This document shows positions 18,934-27,337 of a stretch of DNA of 64,000 nt, piece after piece. Within the stretch, counting starts at the first letter, position 1. Every line of letters begins with the position of its first letter. A program made the position numbers and the translations under genes. Under the pieces are notes generated by a model. It saw only the letters and a list, made by a program, of their open reading frames with translations, was not told where the DNA came from and made no database searches. The stretch is from Streptomyces odonnellii. Lineage in GTDB: Bacteria; Actinomycetota; Actinomycetes; Streptomycetales; Streptomycetaceae. Location of the stretch: contig NZ_LATD01000006.1 of NCBI RefSeq assembly GCF_000981895.1, positions 1 through 64,000 of the forward strand, given 5' to 3'.

Positions 18934-20931
18934 TCAGTTGGCGCCGGCTGCCACCAGCTCTTCGAGTGAGTCGTGGCGTATCCGCTCGGAGGGGATCCCC
19001 GCGCCCTTGAGCGCGTCCAGCCCGCTGCGGATCATCCCGGGCGGCCCCGACAGATACGCGTCGTACTCGTGCCAGGGACCGTGCTCGCGCACCGCCTCCG
19101 GCAGCTGTCCCTTCAGGCCCAGGCTGGGCCCCTCGGCGACCACCGGGCGTACGGAGAGCCAGGGGTGCTCGCTCTGGAGCCGCAGCATCGTCTCGATGTC
19201 GTACAGGTCCTGGTCGCTGCGCGCGCCGTAGAAGACCTCGACCGGGCGCCGGTGGCCGTGCTCGGCTACATCCTCGACGAGCGCCTTGATCGGGGCGATG
19301 CCTGTGCCGCCGCCCAGACAGAGCAGCCCGTTCCGGCTGCTGTGGTCGACGGTCATCGAACCGGCCGGCGGACCGAGGCGCAGTACGTCGCCCGGACTGG
19401 CGTGATGGACAAGGGCGTTGGACACCCAGCCAGCCGGGACTGCCTTGATGTGGAAGGACAGCAGCCCGTCCGGGCGCGGCGCCGAGGCGAAGGAGTAGTG
19501 CCGCCAGACCCGGGGCCACCTCGGTGTCTCCAGGCTGGTGTACTGCCCGGCCAGGAAGGGGTACGGCTTGTCGGGCCGGACCGTGACGACGGCTATGTCC
19601 GGGGTGCGCAGTTCGTGCGAGACCACTTCGGCCTGCCACCAGGCCGGGGCGTACAGCTCGTTCTCGGCGGCGGCGTCGATCATGATCTGCGAGATGGTCG
19701 TGTACGTCCTGACCCAGGCGGCCTCGGTCTCGTCGTCCCAGGTAAGGAGCGCGTAGCGGGTCAGGGCGCCGATGAGGGCCTCGCCCACGGCGGGGTAGTG
19801 CGTGGCCTGGGTGCCGTACTTCCGGTGGCCACGCCCGAGCTGGCGGAGATAGCCGGTCAGGATGTCCGGGGTGTCCATGTGCTCGGCGGCGGTGAGCAGC
19901 GCCTTGAGGAGCCGGTCGCGCTGGGCGTCCATGGCCGCGGGGAACAGACTGCGCAGATCGGGGTGGCGGACGAAGAGCAGCGCGTAGAAGTACGAGGTGA
20001 GCTGGTCTGCGACGGGTGCGACCTCGTCCAGCGTGCGGCGGATGAGGACCGCGTCGGGGGACGCGTTCGCGTCCTCGGCGAAGAGCGAGCCGGAGGACTC
20101 GGGCGCGGTGGTGGACGGCTGCGAGGCCGGCACCTCGGGCGGCAGCGCGGCGGACACCGAAGCCGCTCGCGGCGCCGGAGCCTCCTGGGGCAGCGGTGCC
20201 GCCTGGGGAGGCAGCGGACCGGCGCCCTTGACCTCATCGGCGCGCGGCTCGGACGAGCGCGGCTCAGCGACGCGCGGTTCGGAGGCGCGCGGTTCGGAGG
20301 CGCCGGTATCCGTTGCTCGCGGCATGGCCCCGGGCTGTGCCGCGGCGGGCTGCGCGGCCGGGGGGCGCGCTTCGAACGGCTGTTGTACGGGGCCGGGCCG
20401 GACGGGCGCCTGCATGGGGGCCTGCACGGAGGCCTGCTGTACGGGCTCCTGCCGCGCGCCGGCAGATCGTACGGCCGCTTCCCCCGGGGCCGCGGGAGAG
20501 GCCGGCCGCGGCGCTCCACCGGGCGCGGCCGTCGTGCCGGGACCCTCGTGGACCGGCGGATGCACGGCCGGTACATCCCCGCCGCGGGGCCCCTTGGTGC
20601 GAGGCCGGAAGGCGTCGGGTACGTCATTCACGGGCGCGGGAGGCCGGGAGGCGGCATCCGGCCGGCTGTCATGCCCCGCGGGGCCCTCGCGCGGAGGCCG
20701 TCCAGGACGCGCCGCTCCGGAACCGACCGGGCGTATGGACGCAAGTGACCGGCTCGGCACGGCTATTCGCTCCCGGCCTGCCGCCTCCGGCGTACCGGTC
20801 GCGGTCCCCTCCGCCGTACCGGAGTCCGTGCGGCCGTCGCCGCTCGGCGCTCTGCGGGGAGCGAACCAACCGCCCCTTCCGTTCCCTCCGGAAGTGCCGT
20901 TGTCGGCCGACGTGGTGGTCGGAGCGTCCAT
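18934..20931 (-). CDS. Flavohaemoprotein-like protein with long disordered N-terminus
   Basis: A globin fused to an FAD/NAD(P)H reductase, the architecture of NO dioxygenases (Hmp). It is 665 residues from the ATG at 20931, which has GAGG ahead. Residues 1-285 are low complexity, rich in Pro/Ala, with a run of S-E-P-R units (about 212-230). The globin domain covers about 287-430, with the probable proximal His369 in GRGHRKYG. The FAD-binding RHYSFAS is at 477-483 and the NAD-binding GGGTGIAP at 541-548. Classical Hmp is about 400 residues and has no such head. NO or oxygen chemistry is inferred from the family. Confidence 0.88.
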   Translation of the reverse strand: MDAPTTTSADNGTSGGNGRGGWFAPRRAPSGDGRTDSGTAEGTATGTPEAAGRERIAVPSRSLASIRPVGSGAARPGRPPREGPAGHDSRPDAASRPPAPVNDVPDAFRPRTKGPRGGDVPAVHPPVHEGPGTTAAPGGAPRPASPAAPGEAAVRSAGARQEPVQQASVQAPMQAPVRPGPVQQPFEARPPAAQPAAAQPGAMPRATDTGASEPRASEPRVAEPRSSEPRADEVKGAGPLPPQAAPLPQEAPAPRAASVSAALPPEVPASQPSTTAPESSGSLFAEDANASPDAVLIRRTLDEVAPVADQLTSYFYALLFVRHPDLRSLFPAAMDAQRDRLLKALLTAAEHMDTPDILTGYLRQLGRGHRKYGTQATHYPAVGEALIGALTRYALLTWDDETEAAWVRTYTTISQIMIDAAAENELYAPAWWQAEVVSHELRTPDIAVVTVRPDKPYPFLAGQYTSLETPRWPRVWRHYSFASAPRPDGLLSFHIKAVPAGWVSNALVHHASPGDVLRLGPPAGSMTVDHSSRNGLLCLGGGTGIAPIKALVEDVAEHGHRRPVEVFYGARSDQDLYDIETMLRLQSEHPWLSVRPVVAEGPSLGLKGQLPEAVREHGPWHEYDAYLSGPPGMIRSGLDALKGAGIPSERIRHDSLEELVAAGAN

Positions 20932-21269
20932 GGTGTGCCTCGCCTCGAACATCTTTCGGTCGGTCTGCGCACTTCCGCTGGCCCGGAATGCGCTAGCAAT
21001 TCCCCGCTCTGACTAGGACTGTTGGCAGCCCACATTAGCCGCCGCCATACCTCTCACCGGGGTCGGAACCGGCAGAGTGTGAGATTGACCGCTATCCCTG
21101 CCGTCGCAGCATGGCAGGAAGCGTCAGCGCATGGGACAAAGAGCGCGAAGTCCGGCCATCCACACCGGATTTACCGTTAGGCTCCATTGCTCCCGTGCCC
21201 ATTCGCGGTTTCCAGCCGCGTTTCCCGCAGCACCTGCGGGCCAGGGTATTACTGTCGCGGGCGCCCCAC
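20932..21269. other. Intergenic region, no gene seen
   Basis: 338 bases between the flavohaemoprotein start and the end of the HAD gene. The part at 20940-21010 should hold the flavohaemoprotein promoter. I see no supported gene and no clear NsrR- or Rex-type palindrome. Confidence 0.5.
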
Positions 21270-21911
21270 TTACCGTACGGGACAGACGAGTTGGTACGCC
21301 TCGCGCAGATCGCCTCCGCTGTACGTGTGGGTGGCCAGCCCGGACAGATGGTGGTCCGCATTCACCGCCACCGCCCTGGGCACCACCGCGAAGATCTCGG
21401 CGTCCGACATCGAATCACCGTATGCAACGCAGTCGTCCAGCCTTACCCCGAACTCTGCACACAGCCGGTTCGCGACCTTCACTTTCGCCGCCGGGCTCAG
21501 AATGCCCGCCCGGTCGACCGGCTCGGTGAAAGGCACCAGCGGCCAGCGTGAACCATGGGCCGCATGGGCGCCCCAGTCCAGCAGCCGCGTAACAAAGAAG
21601 TCGGGCGAGAGGGAAATAACGGCACAGTAATCACCTTGGCTCCGGATATCCGCCCAGACCTCACGGATTCCGGCCAGCCAGGGCGCCCCTTCGAAGGCCG
21701 CCGACACCTGCGCAACAGTCAGATCGGCCCACAGCTCCCGCGCCCGGACCGCGAACTCGTCCGGCGCCATCCCCCGGGAGAGGAAGTCGGCCTCCAGCGC
21801 GGCGATCTCGGTGCTCAGCCCGAGCTGCCGGGAGATCTCCACAGCGGCGGCCGATCCACGGATGAGCGTTCCATCGAGGTCAAAGAGATGCAGTCTGCGT
21901 ACGCTCGCCAT
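21270..21911 (-). CDS. HAD-superfamily hydrolase (HAD-IB, SerB-like)
   Basis: 213 residues of a phosphatase-type HAD protein. Motif I is FDLDGTL (9-15), motif II is the serine in AVISLSPDF, motif III is the lysine in SPAAKVKV, and motif IV is AYGDSMSDAEIF. The pattern resembles phosphoserine-phosphatase-like family IB. The substrate is unknown. It is divergent from the DUF2269 gene, with a parS site between or at the start of the latter. Confidence 0.88.
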   Translation of the reverse strand: MASVRRLHLFDLDGTLIRGSAAAVEISRQLGLSTEIAALEADFLSRGMAPDEFAVRARELWADLTVAQVSAAFEGAPWLAGIREVWADIRSQGDYCAVISLSPDFFVTRLLDWGAHAAHGSRWPLVPFTEPVDRAGILSPAAKVKVANRLCAEFGVRLDDCVAYGDSMSDAEIFAVVPRAVAVNADHHLSGLATHTYSGGDLREAYQLVCPVR

Positions 21912-21980
21912 GTACGCCGAGGTTAGTACGTACGGTTACTCCCGTCGTCAGACGCCCTTCCACCGGCCGGACGGCACCGT

Positions 21981-21994
21981 GTTTCACGTGAAAC
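21981..21994. promoter_or_regulatory. parS: parS site at the start of the DUF2269 gene
   Basis: Perfect GTTTCACGTGAAAC. The GTG at 21988 inside it is the most likely start codon of the following membrane-protein gene (V-K-P-L-T); a GTG at 21979 in the same frame overlaps its left edge. Confidence 0.95.
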
Positions 21995-22539
21995 CACTCA
22001 CTCGGTCCGTCCGTCGGGCGCTCCTCGTTGTCCATGTCGCCACCTCTGTGAGCTGGCTGGGGCTCACCCTCGGCCTGCTGACGCTTGGCGTGACCGCCTA
22101 CACCACCGACGCCCCCGCCACCACCCAGGCCAGCTATGACGCCATGAAGATCCTCGCCAACTGGCTGATCGTCCCAGTGGCACTGCTCGCTCTGGTCAGC
22201 GGACTGGTGCTCTCACTCGGTACGCCCTGGGGCCTGGCCCGCCACTGGTGGGTCTCGATCAAGCTCTGGCTCACCCTGATCACCTTCGTGGCGACGGTCT
22301 TTGCACTGCGGCCGACCATCAATCAGGCCGCGGTCCTCGGGATACCCAACACCAGCCTGATCGCCGCCCCCACGGTGGCGAGTTCCGCGTATTTCTTTAT
22401 GACCGCGATCTCGGTACTCAAGCCCTGGGGGCCGACCCGGCGCGGCCGACGCCATCGGATCACGACCACTTCCCGCGCCGCTTCTCGCACCACTTCCCGC
22501 AAACTGGTGGACGAACGATCATCGACTCCGACAGCCTGA
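21988..22539 (+). CDS. DUF2269-like integral membrane protein
   Basis: A 183-residue membrane protein with four spans; the segment VHVATSVSWLGLTLGLL near the start and WWVSIKLWLTL in the middle fit the DUF2269 family, whose function is unknown. The C-terminal 40 residues are basic and Thr/Ser-rich. The start is taken as the GTG inside the parS site. No good Shine-Dalgarno is visible, and the start at 21979 would add three residues. It ends 5 bases before the acetyltransferase gene, so the two are probably co-transcribed. Confidence 0.75.
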   Translation: MKPLTRSVRRALLVVHVATSVSWLGLTLGLLTLGVTAYTTDAPATTQASYDAMKILANWLIVPVALLALVSGLVLSLGTPWGLARHWWVSIKLWLTLITFVATVFALRPTINQAAVLGIPNTSLIAAPTVASSAYFFMTAISVLKPWGPTRRGRRHRITTTSRAASRTTSRKLVDERSSTPTA

Positions 22540-22544
22540 TCCCC

Positions 22545-23582
22545 ATGCCGACAGCGACACCACTCTCCGCTTTGCCGATCCGCCGTCTGACCATGAACGA
22601 CCTCATGTCCTGTGCGGACCTCGCCGAGGACCGCGGTTGGGCGCGAGAGGAGCGCAGGTGGGGTCTGCTGCTGACGGCGGGCACCGGATACGGCATCGAC
22701 GATCCGGAGGGCAGAGGGCTGGCCGCCGTCTGTGTGATCACGTCGTACGGTTCCGCATACAGCGCCTCGTACCGGTCGTACGGGTCCCCTGGGTCCCCGA
22801 GGTCCCCTGGGTCCCCGAGCGGCTCCTCTGGGTCCCCGAGCGGCTCCTCGTACGGCTCCCGCTCCGGGAGCGAGACCCCGCGCCTCGGGGCGTACGGCGT
22901 CTCGGGCGACCGGGGTCTCGCCACGGTCGGCATGATGCTGGTCGCCGGACGGCATGCCCGGCAGGGCCTCGGCCGCCGGATGATGACGCATGTGCTGCGC
23001 GAAGCGGGGGACACTCCGCTCATCCTGAACGCCACGGAGTACGGCCTGCCGCTCTATCAGCAGCTCGGCTTCACCAGCATCGGCCTGACCCAGACGGTTC
23101 TCGGGCACTTCAAGACCCCGGAGTCGATGCCGTCGCAGGCCCGGGTGACGACCCGGCCCGCGACCGCCGATGATCTGTCGGCCATCGTCCGCCTGGACAG
23201 TCAGATCTTCGGTGCCGACCGTACCCATTTGATCGTGCGCCTCCCTGCCTTCGCGGACCACCTCAGGGTCGCGGAGGACAGCTCGGGGCTCATCGGTTAC
23301 GCGGCCGCCTGGCCCACACCCGCGGCGGATGTGATCGGCCCGCTGATCGCCAAGGACACCGATACGGCGAAGGCCCTTGTCAGCTCCCTGACGGCCGGGA
23401 TCGCCGATTCCGGTCGGCCGCTGCGTACGGTGATCGACATACGCCACGAAGAGCTGCTGGCCTGGGTGAAGGACCATGGTCTGGAGCCGACCACCCGGAC
23501 CACCACGATGATCCATGGCATCCCCGACCAACCGGGTGACTGGACCAGGCGGTTCGCACCGCTGAATCTGGCGACGGGCTGA
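22545..23582 (+). CDS. Double GNAT-type acetyltransferase with a Ser/Gly/Pro insert
   Basis: 345 residues. The N-terminal GNAT domain has its acetyl-CoA loop at RHARQGLGRRMM (about 136-147) and YQQLGFTSIG later. A second, weaker acetyltransferase-like half spans about 205-340. Between two core strands of the first domain, residues 67-113 are a low-complexity run of Ser, Gly, Pro and Tyr encoded by short DNA repeats. Normal family members have a short loop there. The substrate is unknown. The gene begins 5 bases after the DUF2269 gene. Confidence 0.8.
   Translation: MPTATPLSALPIRRLTMNDLMSCADLAEDRGWAREERRWGLLLTAGTGYGIDDPEGRGLAAVCVITSYGSAYSASYRSYGSPGSPRSPGSPSGSSGSPSGSSYGSRSGSETPRLGAYGVSGDRGLATVGMMLVAGRHARQGLGRRMMTHVLREAGDTPLILNATEYGLPLYQQLGFTSIGLTQTVLGHFKTPESMPSQARVTTRPATADDLSAIVRLDSQIFGADRTHLIVRLPAFADHLRVAEDSSGLIGYAAAWPTPAADVIGPLIAKDTDTAKALVSSLTAGIADSGRPLRTVIDIRHEELLAWVKDHGLEPTTRTTTMIHGIPDQPGDWTRRFAPLNLATG
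22743..22881 (+). repeat. Coding low-complexity repeat in the GNAT gene
   Basis: Tandem variants of GGGTCCCCGAG and GCGGCTCCTC encode SPGSPRSPGSPSGSS-type sequence. Near-identical neighbouring copies suggest recent expansion by slippage. Confidence 0.8.
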
Positions 23583-23738
23583 ACCGGACGGCGGACCGTC
23601 GCGGTACGAGCCACCGGCCGGGATCGCCCCTGAGCCGTGCCGACCGCCGCGCGCCAGACGGGATGCGGCAGACACGGCCCAGGTCCTGGCCGGCGCCCTT
23701 GGATCCCCCCGCCGGGGTCCCGGCGTACCCTGCGGATC

Positions 23739-24191
23739 ATGAGCGATCCGGAGATACGGCGTGCGGCCCCCGACGACATCCCCGCCATTGTGGCGATGCT
23801 CGCGGACGATCCGCTGGGCGCCCAGCGCGAGTCCCCCGACGACCTCACGCCGTACACCGCGGCCTTTCAGCGCCTCGCGAGCGACCCGAACCAGCATCTG
23901 ATGGTGGCCGTACGCGACGGCCGGGTGGTCGGTACGCTCCAGCTCACCATCGTCCCCGGACTCTCCCGGCGAGGTGCCCTGCGCTCAGTCATCGAGGGAG
24001 TACGCGTCCATCGCGATGAGCGTGGCAGCGGGCTCGGCACCCGGTTCATCGAGTGGGCGGTCGATGAATCCCGGCGCCAGGGCTGCCAGTTGGTCCAGCT
24101 CACCTCCGATGCGAGCCGTACCGACGCGCATCGCTTCTATGAGCGGCTGGGCTTCACCGCCTCCCATCTGGGCTTCAAACTCCAGCTCTGA
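23739..24191 (+). CDS. GNAT-family N-acetyltransferase
   Basis: 150 residues, a complete single GNAT domain. The beta4-alpha3 acetyl-CoA loop is VHRDERGSGLGTRFIEWA and the C-terminal part is HRFYERLGFTASHLG. The ATG at 23739 is the natural start for a domain beginning I-R-R-A-A-P-D-D. It is preceded by a 156-base gap on the same strand with no hairpin I can support. The substrate is unknown. Confidence 0.88.
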   Translation: MSDPEIRRAAPDDIPAIVAMLADDPLGAQRESPDDLTPYTAAFQRLASDPNQHLMVAVRDGRVVGTLQLTIVPGLSRRGALRSVIEGVRVHRDERGSGLGTRFIEWAVDESRRQGCQLVQLTSDASRTDAHRFYERLGFTASHLGFKLQL

Positions 24192-24299
24192 CCCCCAGGG
24201 CTCGGGCCCTGCCCCCCTCACCCCCGAGCACCGAATCCTGCCCCCGAGCACCGAGCACCGAGCACCGAAGAGCCTGTCGGAGATCAACCAGCTATGCCT

Positions 24300-24313
24300 G
24301 TTTCACGTGAAAC
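24300..24313. promoter_or_regulatory. parS: parS site downstream of the serine hydrolase gene
   Basis: Perfect GTTTCACGTGAAAC in the gap between convergent genes. It is followed eight bases later by a half copy, GTTTCACGT (24322-24330). Confidence 0.95.
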
Positions 24314-24324
24314 ATCCGCTTGTT

Positions 24325-25734
24325 TCACGTTGCCAAACCGCGCCAGCCGCCCTCGTCCACCCCGCCGGGCACATCCGCCTCTGGGTCATAGGGATGGCGG
24401 GTAAAGGCGAACGAGCCAAGGTCGAGATGGTCCACCGAGCCGTCCGGCCTGCGCACCACTCGCAAGGTCTCCCCCGCGTAGTAGCCGTCGAGCCCCGTCC
24501 AGGTGCCATCCGGCTCCGCGGCAAAGCGCGAGCCACGCCCGCCGCCGCGTAGTGGGTGCAGATCCACCCCGCGGTCCGCCGCCAGCTTCAGGGCGAAGGC
24601 ATGGGTGCCCCAGTACCACGGTCCGGTGAGGTCCAGCACCTTCTGATCGACCTCGGGCAGCGGGCGCCAGGGCTCGGGGATCCGAGGCTCGGCATCCGCC
24701 ACAATCCCGATGAGATCGACGGCGACAGCCCCGACCGCCGGCCCCGAGGTGGCATTGGCGAGCACCACCGCCCCCACCCCGTCCGCCACGCTCACCCACA
24801 GGGAGGCGACAAAGCCCGGCAGCGACCCGCCATGGCCGAGCAGGCTCCGGCCGCCCCGGCGGGCAAGCTGGACACCGAGCCCATAGCCGCCGTCCCACTG
24901 CCCGGCCTCGGGCGGAGCGGACGGGGTTCGCATCTCCCGTACGGACTCGGCACTCAGCACCGTGTCGTCGCCCTCGGCGAGGAAGACCGCGAAGCGGCAC
25001 AGATCGGCGGCGGTCGACCAGAGCTGTCCTGCCGGGGCCATCAACCCGAGGTCCATGGCGGGCTCGGGCAGCATCACATCGGCCCAGGGATGCACGGCCC
25101 AGCCTCCGGCATGCGGGGCGACGGGCCGAGCGGTCGTACGGTTCATGCCCAGCGGCTCCAGGATCTCCCGCCGCAGCGCCTCCTCCCAGGACACCCCCCG
25201 TACCGCCTCGATCAGCGAACCCAGCAGGGTGTAGCCGGGATTGGAGTAGTGGTGCCGGCGCCCGGACGGATGGAGTACGGGCCGCTCGCCGAGGACATCG
25301 GAGAGTTCCGGGCGTGAGGTGCCCGGTGTCCGTTCCCACCAGGGTGCCGGAGTCTCGGCAGCCAGTCCCGCGGTGTGGTCGAGAAGCTGGGCGACGGTGA
25401 TCTCGCCCACCCCGGTGCCCGGAAGGTGCTTCTCCAGCGGGTCGCTGAGATCGAGCAGTCCTTCGTCGCGCAGCCGCAGCACCAGTACGGCGGTGAAGGT
25501 CTTGGTGATCGACCCGATGCGGTACTGGGTGTCGGCGTCCGGGGCATGCCCGTCCACACAGGTACGGGAACCCGTCCAGACCATCCGTCCCTCCCGGGCC
25601 ACCGCCGCGACCAGCGAGGGGGCGCGGCCCTCGGACTGGGCGAGGGCGATGCGGTGCAGCAGGGCCCGTCGGGTGCCGGGCAGCAGCTCTTCAAAAGGCG
25701 ATGCGGGCGATGTGGACAATGCAGGCGATGTCAT
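24325..25734 (-). CDS. Serine hydrolase (class C beta-lactamase/esterase family)
   Basis: 469 residues related to penicillin-binding-protein-like hydrolases. The acylation motif is SITK (Ser75, Lys78), the second motif is Y-S-N in HHYSNPGY near 161, and the third is HGG near 290. A C-terminal domain of about 110 residues follows. There is no clear signal peptide, so it probably acts in the cytoplasm, perhaps as an esterase, amidase or peptidase rather than a true beta-lactamase. It is divergent from the decarboxylase operon. The start at ATG 25734 is preferred over 25743; neither has a strong Shine-Dalgarno. Confidence 0.85.
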   Translation of the reverse strand: MTSPALSTSPASPFEELLPGTRRALLHRIALAQSEGRAPSLVAAVAREGRMVWTGSRTCVDGHAPDADTQYRIGSITKTFTAVLVLRLRDEGLLDLSDPLEKHLPGTGVGEITVAQLLDHTAGLAAETPAPWWERTPGTSRPELSDVLGERPVLHPSGRRHHYSNPGYTLLGSLIEAVRGVSWEEALRREILEPLGMNRTTARPVAPHAGGWAVHPWADVMLPEPAMDLGLMAPAGQLWSTAADLCRFAVFLAEGDDTVLSAESVREMRTPSAPPEAGQWDGGYGLGVQLARRGGRSLLGHGGSLPGFVASLWVSVADGVGAVVLANATSGPAVGAVAVDLIGIVADAEPRIPEPWRPLPEVDQKVLDLTGPWYWGTHAFALKLAADRGVDLHPLRGGGRGSRFAAEPDGTWTGLDGYYAGETLRVVRRPDGSVDHLDLGSFAFTRHPYDPEADVPGGVDEGGWRGLAT

Positions 25735-25859
25735 GAGCCACATCTACCGGTGCCGCCCTGCCGAGTCGACTCCATTTCGCAAGCCGCGGAACGGCTGGCA
25801 CGGGCGGGTCGACGCGCGTTGCGCGCCGCTTGCGGTCCGGCCCGTATACGTATTCCCGC

Positions 25860-25913
25860 GTACATCCGAGTCGTACATCCGAGCTGTATGCCCGTATCCG
25901 AGTCGTATGCCCG
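25860..25913. repeat. Short direct repeats between divergent hydrolase and decarboxylase genes
   Basis: ATCCGAGTCGTA occurs at 25864-25875 and 25896-25907, 32 bases apart (about three helical turns). GTACATCCGAG occurs at 25860-25870 and 25873-25883, and GTATGCCCG at 25886-25894 and 25905-25913. The cluster ends about a dozen bases before the decarboxylase start, so it may be an operator, or simply repeat decay. Confidence 0.6.
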
Positions 25914-25925
25914 GGAAGGCTGACC

Positions 25926-27302
25926 GTGGATCTTCGCTACTGGCTGCCGCGCGCGGTGGATGTGGCCGAGCAATGGGGCGAGCGGTTCGGCCCCTACGAG
26001 CCGCATATGGCGCACCGGGTGAGCGACGAGGCGTTCGCCGACGCCTTCAGCCGCTTCGCCAAGCGGATGGAGGACAACTACCCCTTCTTCCATCCGCGTT
26101 ACGCGGGGCAGATGGTGAAGCCGCCGCATCCGGCCGCCGTCGTCGGCTATCTCACGGCGATGCTGTTCAACCCCAACAACCACGCGGCGGAGGGCGGTCC
26201 CGCGACCACCGAGATGGAGCGGGAGTGCGTCGCGGCCCTGGCGGAGATGTTCGGCCTGCCCGCGCATGTCGGACATCTCACGACCAGCGGCACGATGGCG
26301 AACCTCGAAGCGCTGTATGTGGCCCGGCGGCTGCACCCGGACCGCGGCGTGGCGTACAGCTCGGAGTGCCACTACACGCATGAGCGGATGTGCGAGGTGC
26401 TGGGCGTCGAGGGCCACCGGGTCGCGGTCGACTCGTACGGGCGGATCGACCTGGACGCGCTGGAGAGCCTGCTCAAGACGGGACGGATCGGCACGGTGGT
26501 GGTGACCACGGGCACCACGGGTCTGGGGGCCGTGGACCCGGTGCACGAGGTGCTGCCGCTGGCCCGGCGGTACGGGGCGCGGGTACATGTGGACGCGGCG
26601 TACGGCGGTTTCTACGCGCTCCTCGGGCGGGCCGACGCCACCGAGGGGATCGACCCGAGGCCGTGGCAGGCGGTCGCCGAGTGCGACTCGGTCGTGGTGG
26701 ATCCGCACAAGCACGGCCTTCAGCCCTATGGCTGCGGGGCGGTGCTCTTCCCGGATCCGCGCGCGGGCCGGCACTTCGCGCACGACTCGCCGTACACCTA
26801 TTTCACCGATGCCGAGCTGCATTTGGGCGAGATCAGCCTGGAGTGCTCGCGGGCGGGTGCCGCGGCGGCCGGGCTGTGGCTGACTCTCCAGCTCCTGCCG
26901 CTGACCCCGGACGGGTTCGGGGCGATCCTCGCGGCCAACCGCCGCGCGGCGCTGCGCTGGGCGGATCTGCTGGCGGCCTCGGACGCCCTGGAGCTGTACC
27001 AGCGGCCCGATCTCGACATCGTCAACTACTTCCCGGTGACCCGGCCGGCCTCGCTGTCCGCCGTCGACGCGGCGTCGGGACGTCTGCTGCAGGACGGCAT
27101 GACCGCTCATCAGGAGCCGGTCTTTCTGAGTGTGCTGCGTACGGACGCCGAGGCGTTCGTACGCCGGCATCCGCGGATCGTCCGCGACGCCGATGCGGCA
27201 CGGGTAATGCGCAGTGTCCTGATCAAGCCGGAGGCCGAGCACTATCTCGACCGCCTGCACGCCCGGGTGGAGCAACTCGCCGTACGCGGCGAGGAGCGGT
27301 AG
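25926..27302 (+). CDS. Group II PLP-dependent decarboxylase
   Basis: Fold-type I PLP enzyme of the aromatic-L-amino-acid/glutamate decarboxylase group, expected to turn an amino acid into an amine. It is 458 residues from the GTG at 25926, which has GGAAGG eight bases ahead. Visible features are TTSGTMANLEAL near 119, HVDAAYGG (221-228, the Asp contacting the pyridine nitrogen) and the PLP lysine in DPHKHGLQPYG (Lys262). It is the first of three tightly packed genes with a GNAT protein and a DUF6875-like protein. That suggests the amine is then acylated or otherwise modified. The substrate cannot be read from sequence. Confidence 0.88.
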   Translation: MDLRYWLPRAVDVAEQWGERFGPYEPHMAHRVSDEAFADAFSRFAKRMEDNYPFFHPRYAGQMVKPPHPAAVVGYLTAMLFNPNNHAAEGGPATTEMERECVAALAEMFGLPAHVGHLTTSGTMANLEALYVARRLHPDRGVAYSSECHYTHERMCEVLGVEGHRVAVDSYGRIDLDALESLLKTGRIGTVVVTTGTTGLGAVDPVHEVLPLARRYGARVHVDAAYGGFYALLGRADATEGIDPRPWQAVAECDSVVVDPHKHGLQPYGCGAVLFPDPRAGRHFAHDSPYTYFTDAELHLGEISLECSRAGAAAAGLWLTLQLLPLTPDGFGAILAANRRAALRWADLLAASDALELYQRPDLDIVNYFPVTRPASLSAVDAASGRLLQDGMTAHQEPVFLSVLRTDAEAFVRRHPRIVRDADAARVMRSVLIKPEAEHYLDRLHARVEQLAVRGEER

Positions 27303-27337
27303 CGCACGGCCCCCGCACCGCCTTCCGGAGGGAACCG

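Noticed and set aside
21092-21361. Possible 89-codon gene between the flavohaemoprotein and HAD genes
   Set aside because: It overlaps the HAD gene end on the same strand in another frame and shows no family features.
24322-24335. Second parS-like sequence next to the perfect site at 24300
   Set aside because: Only the left half (GTTTCACGT) matches; the right half has five mismatches, so it is a half site at best.
25711-25719. Perfect DnaA box (TTGTCCACA, minus strand) inside the serine hydrolase gene
   Set aside because: Isolated 9-mer within a coding region; about half of one such match is expected by chance in a window of this size.
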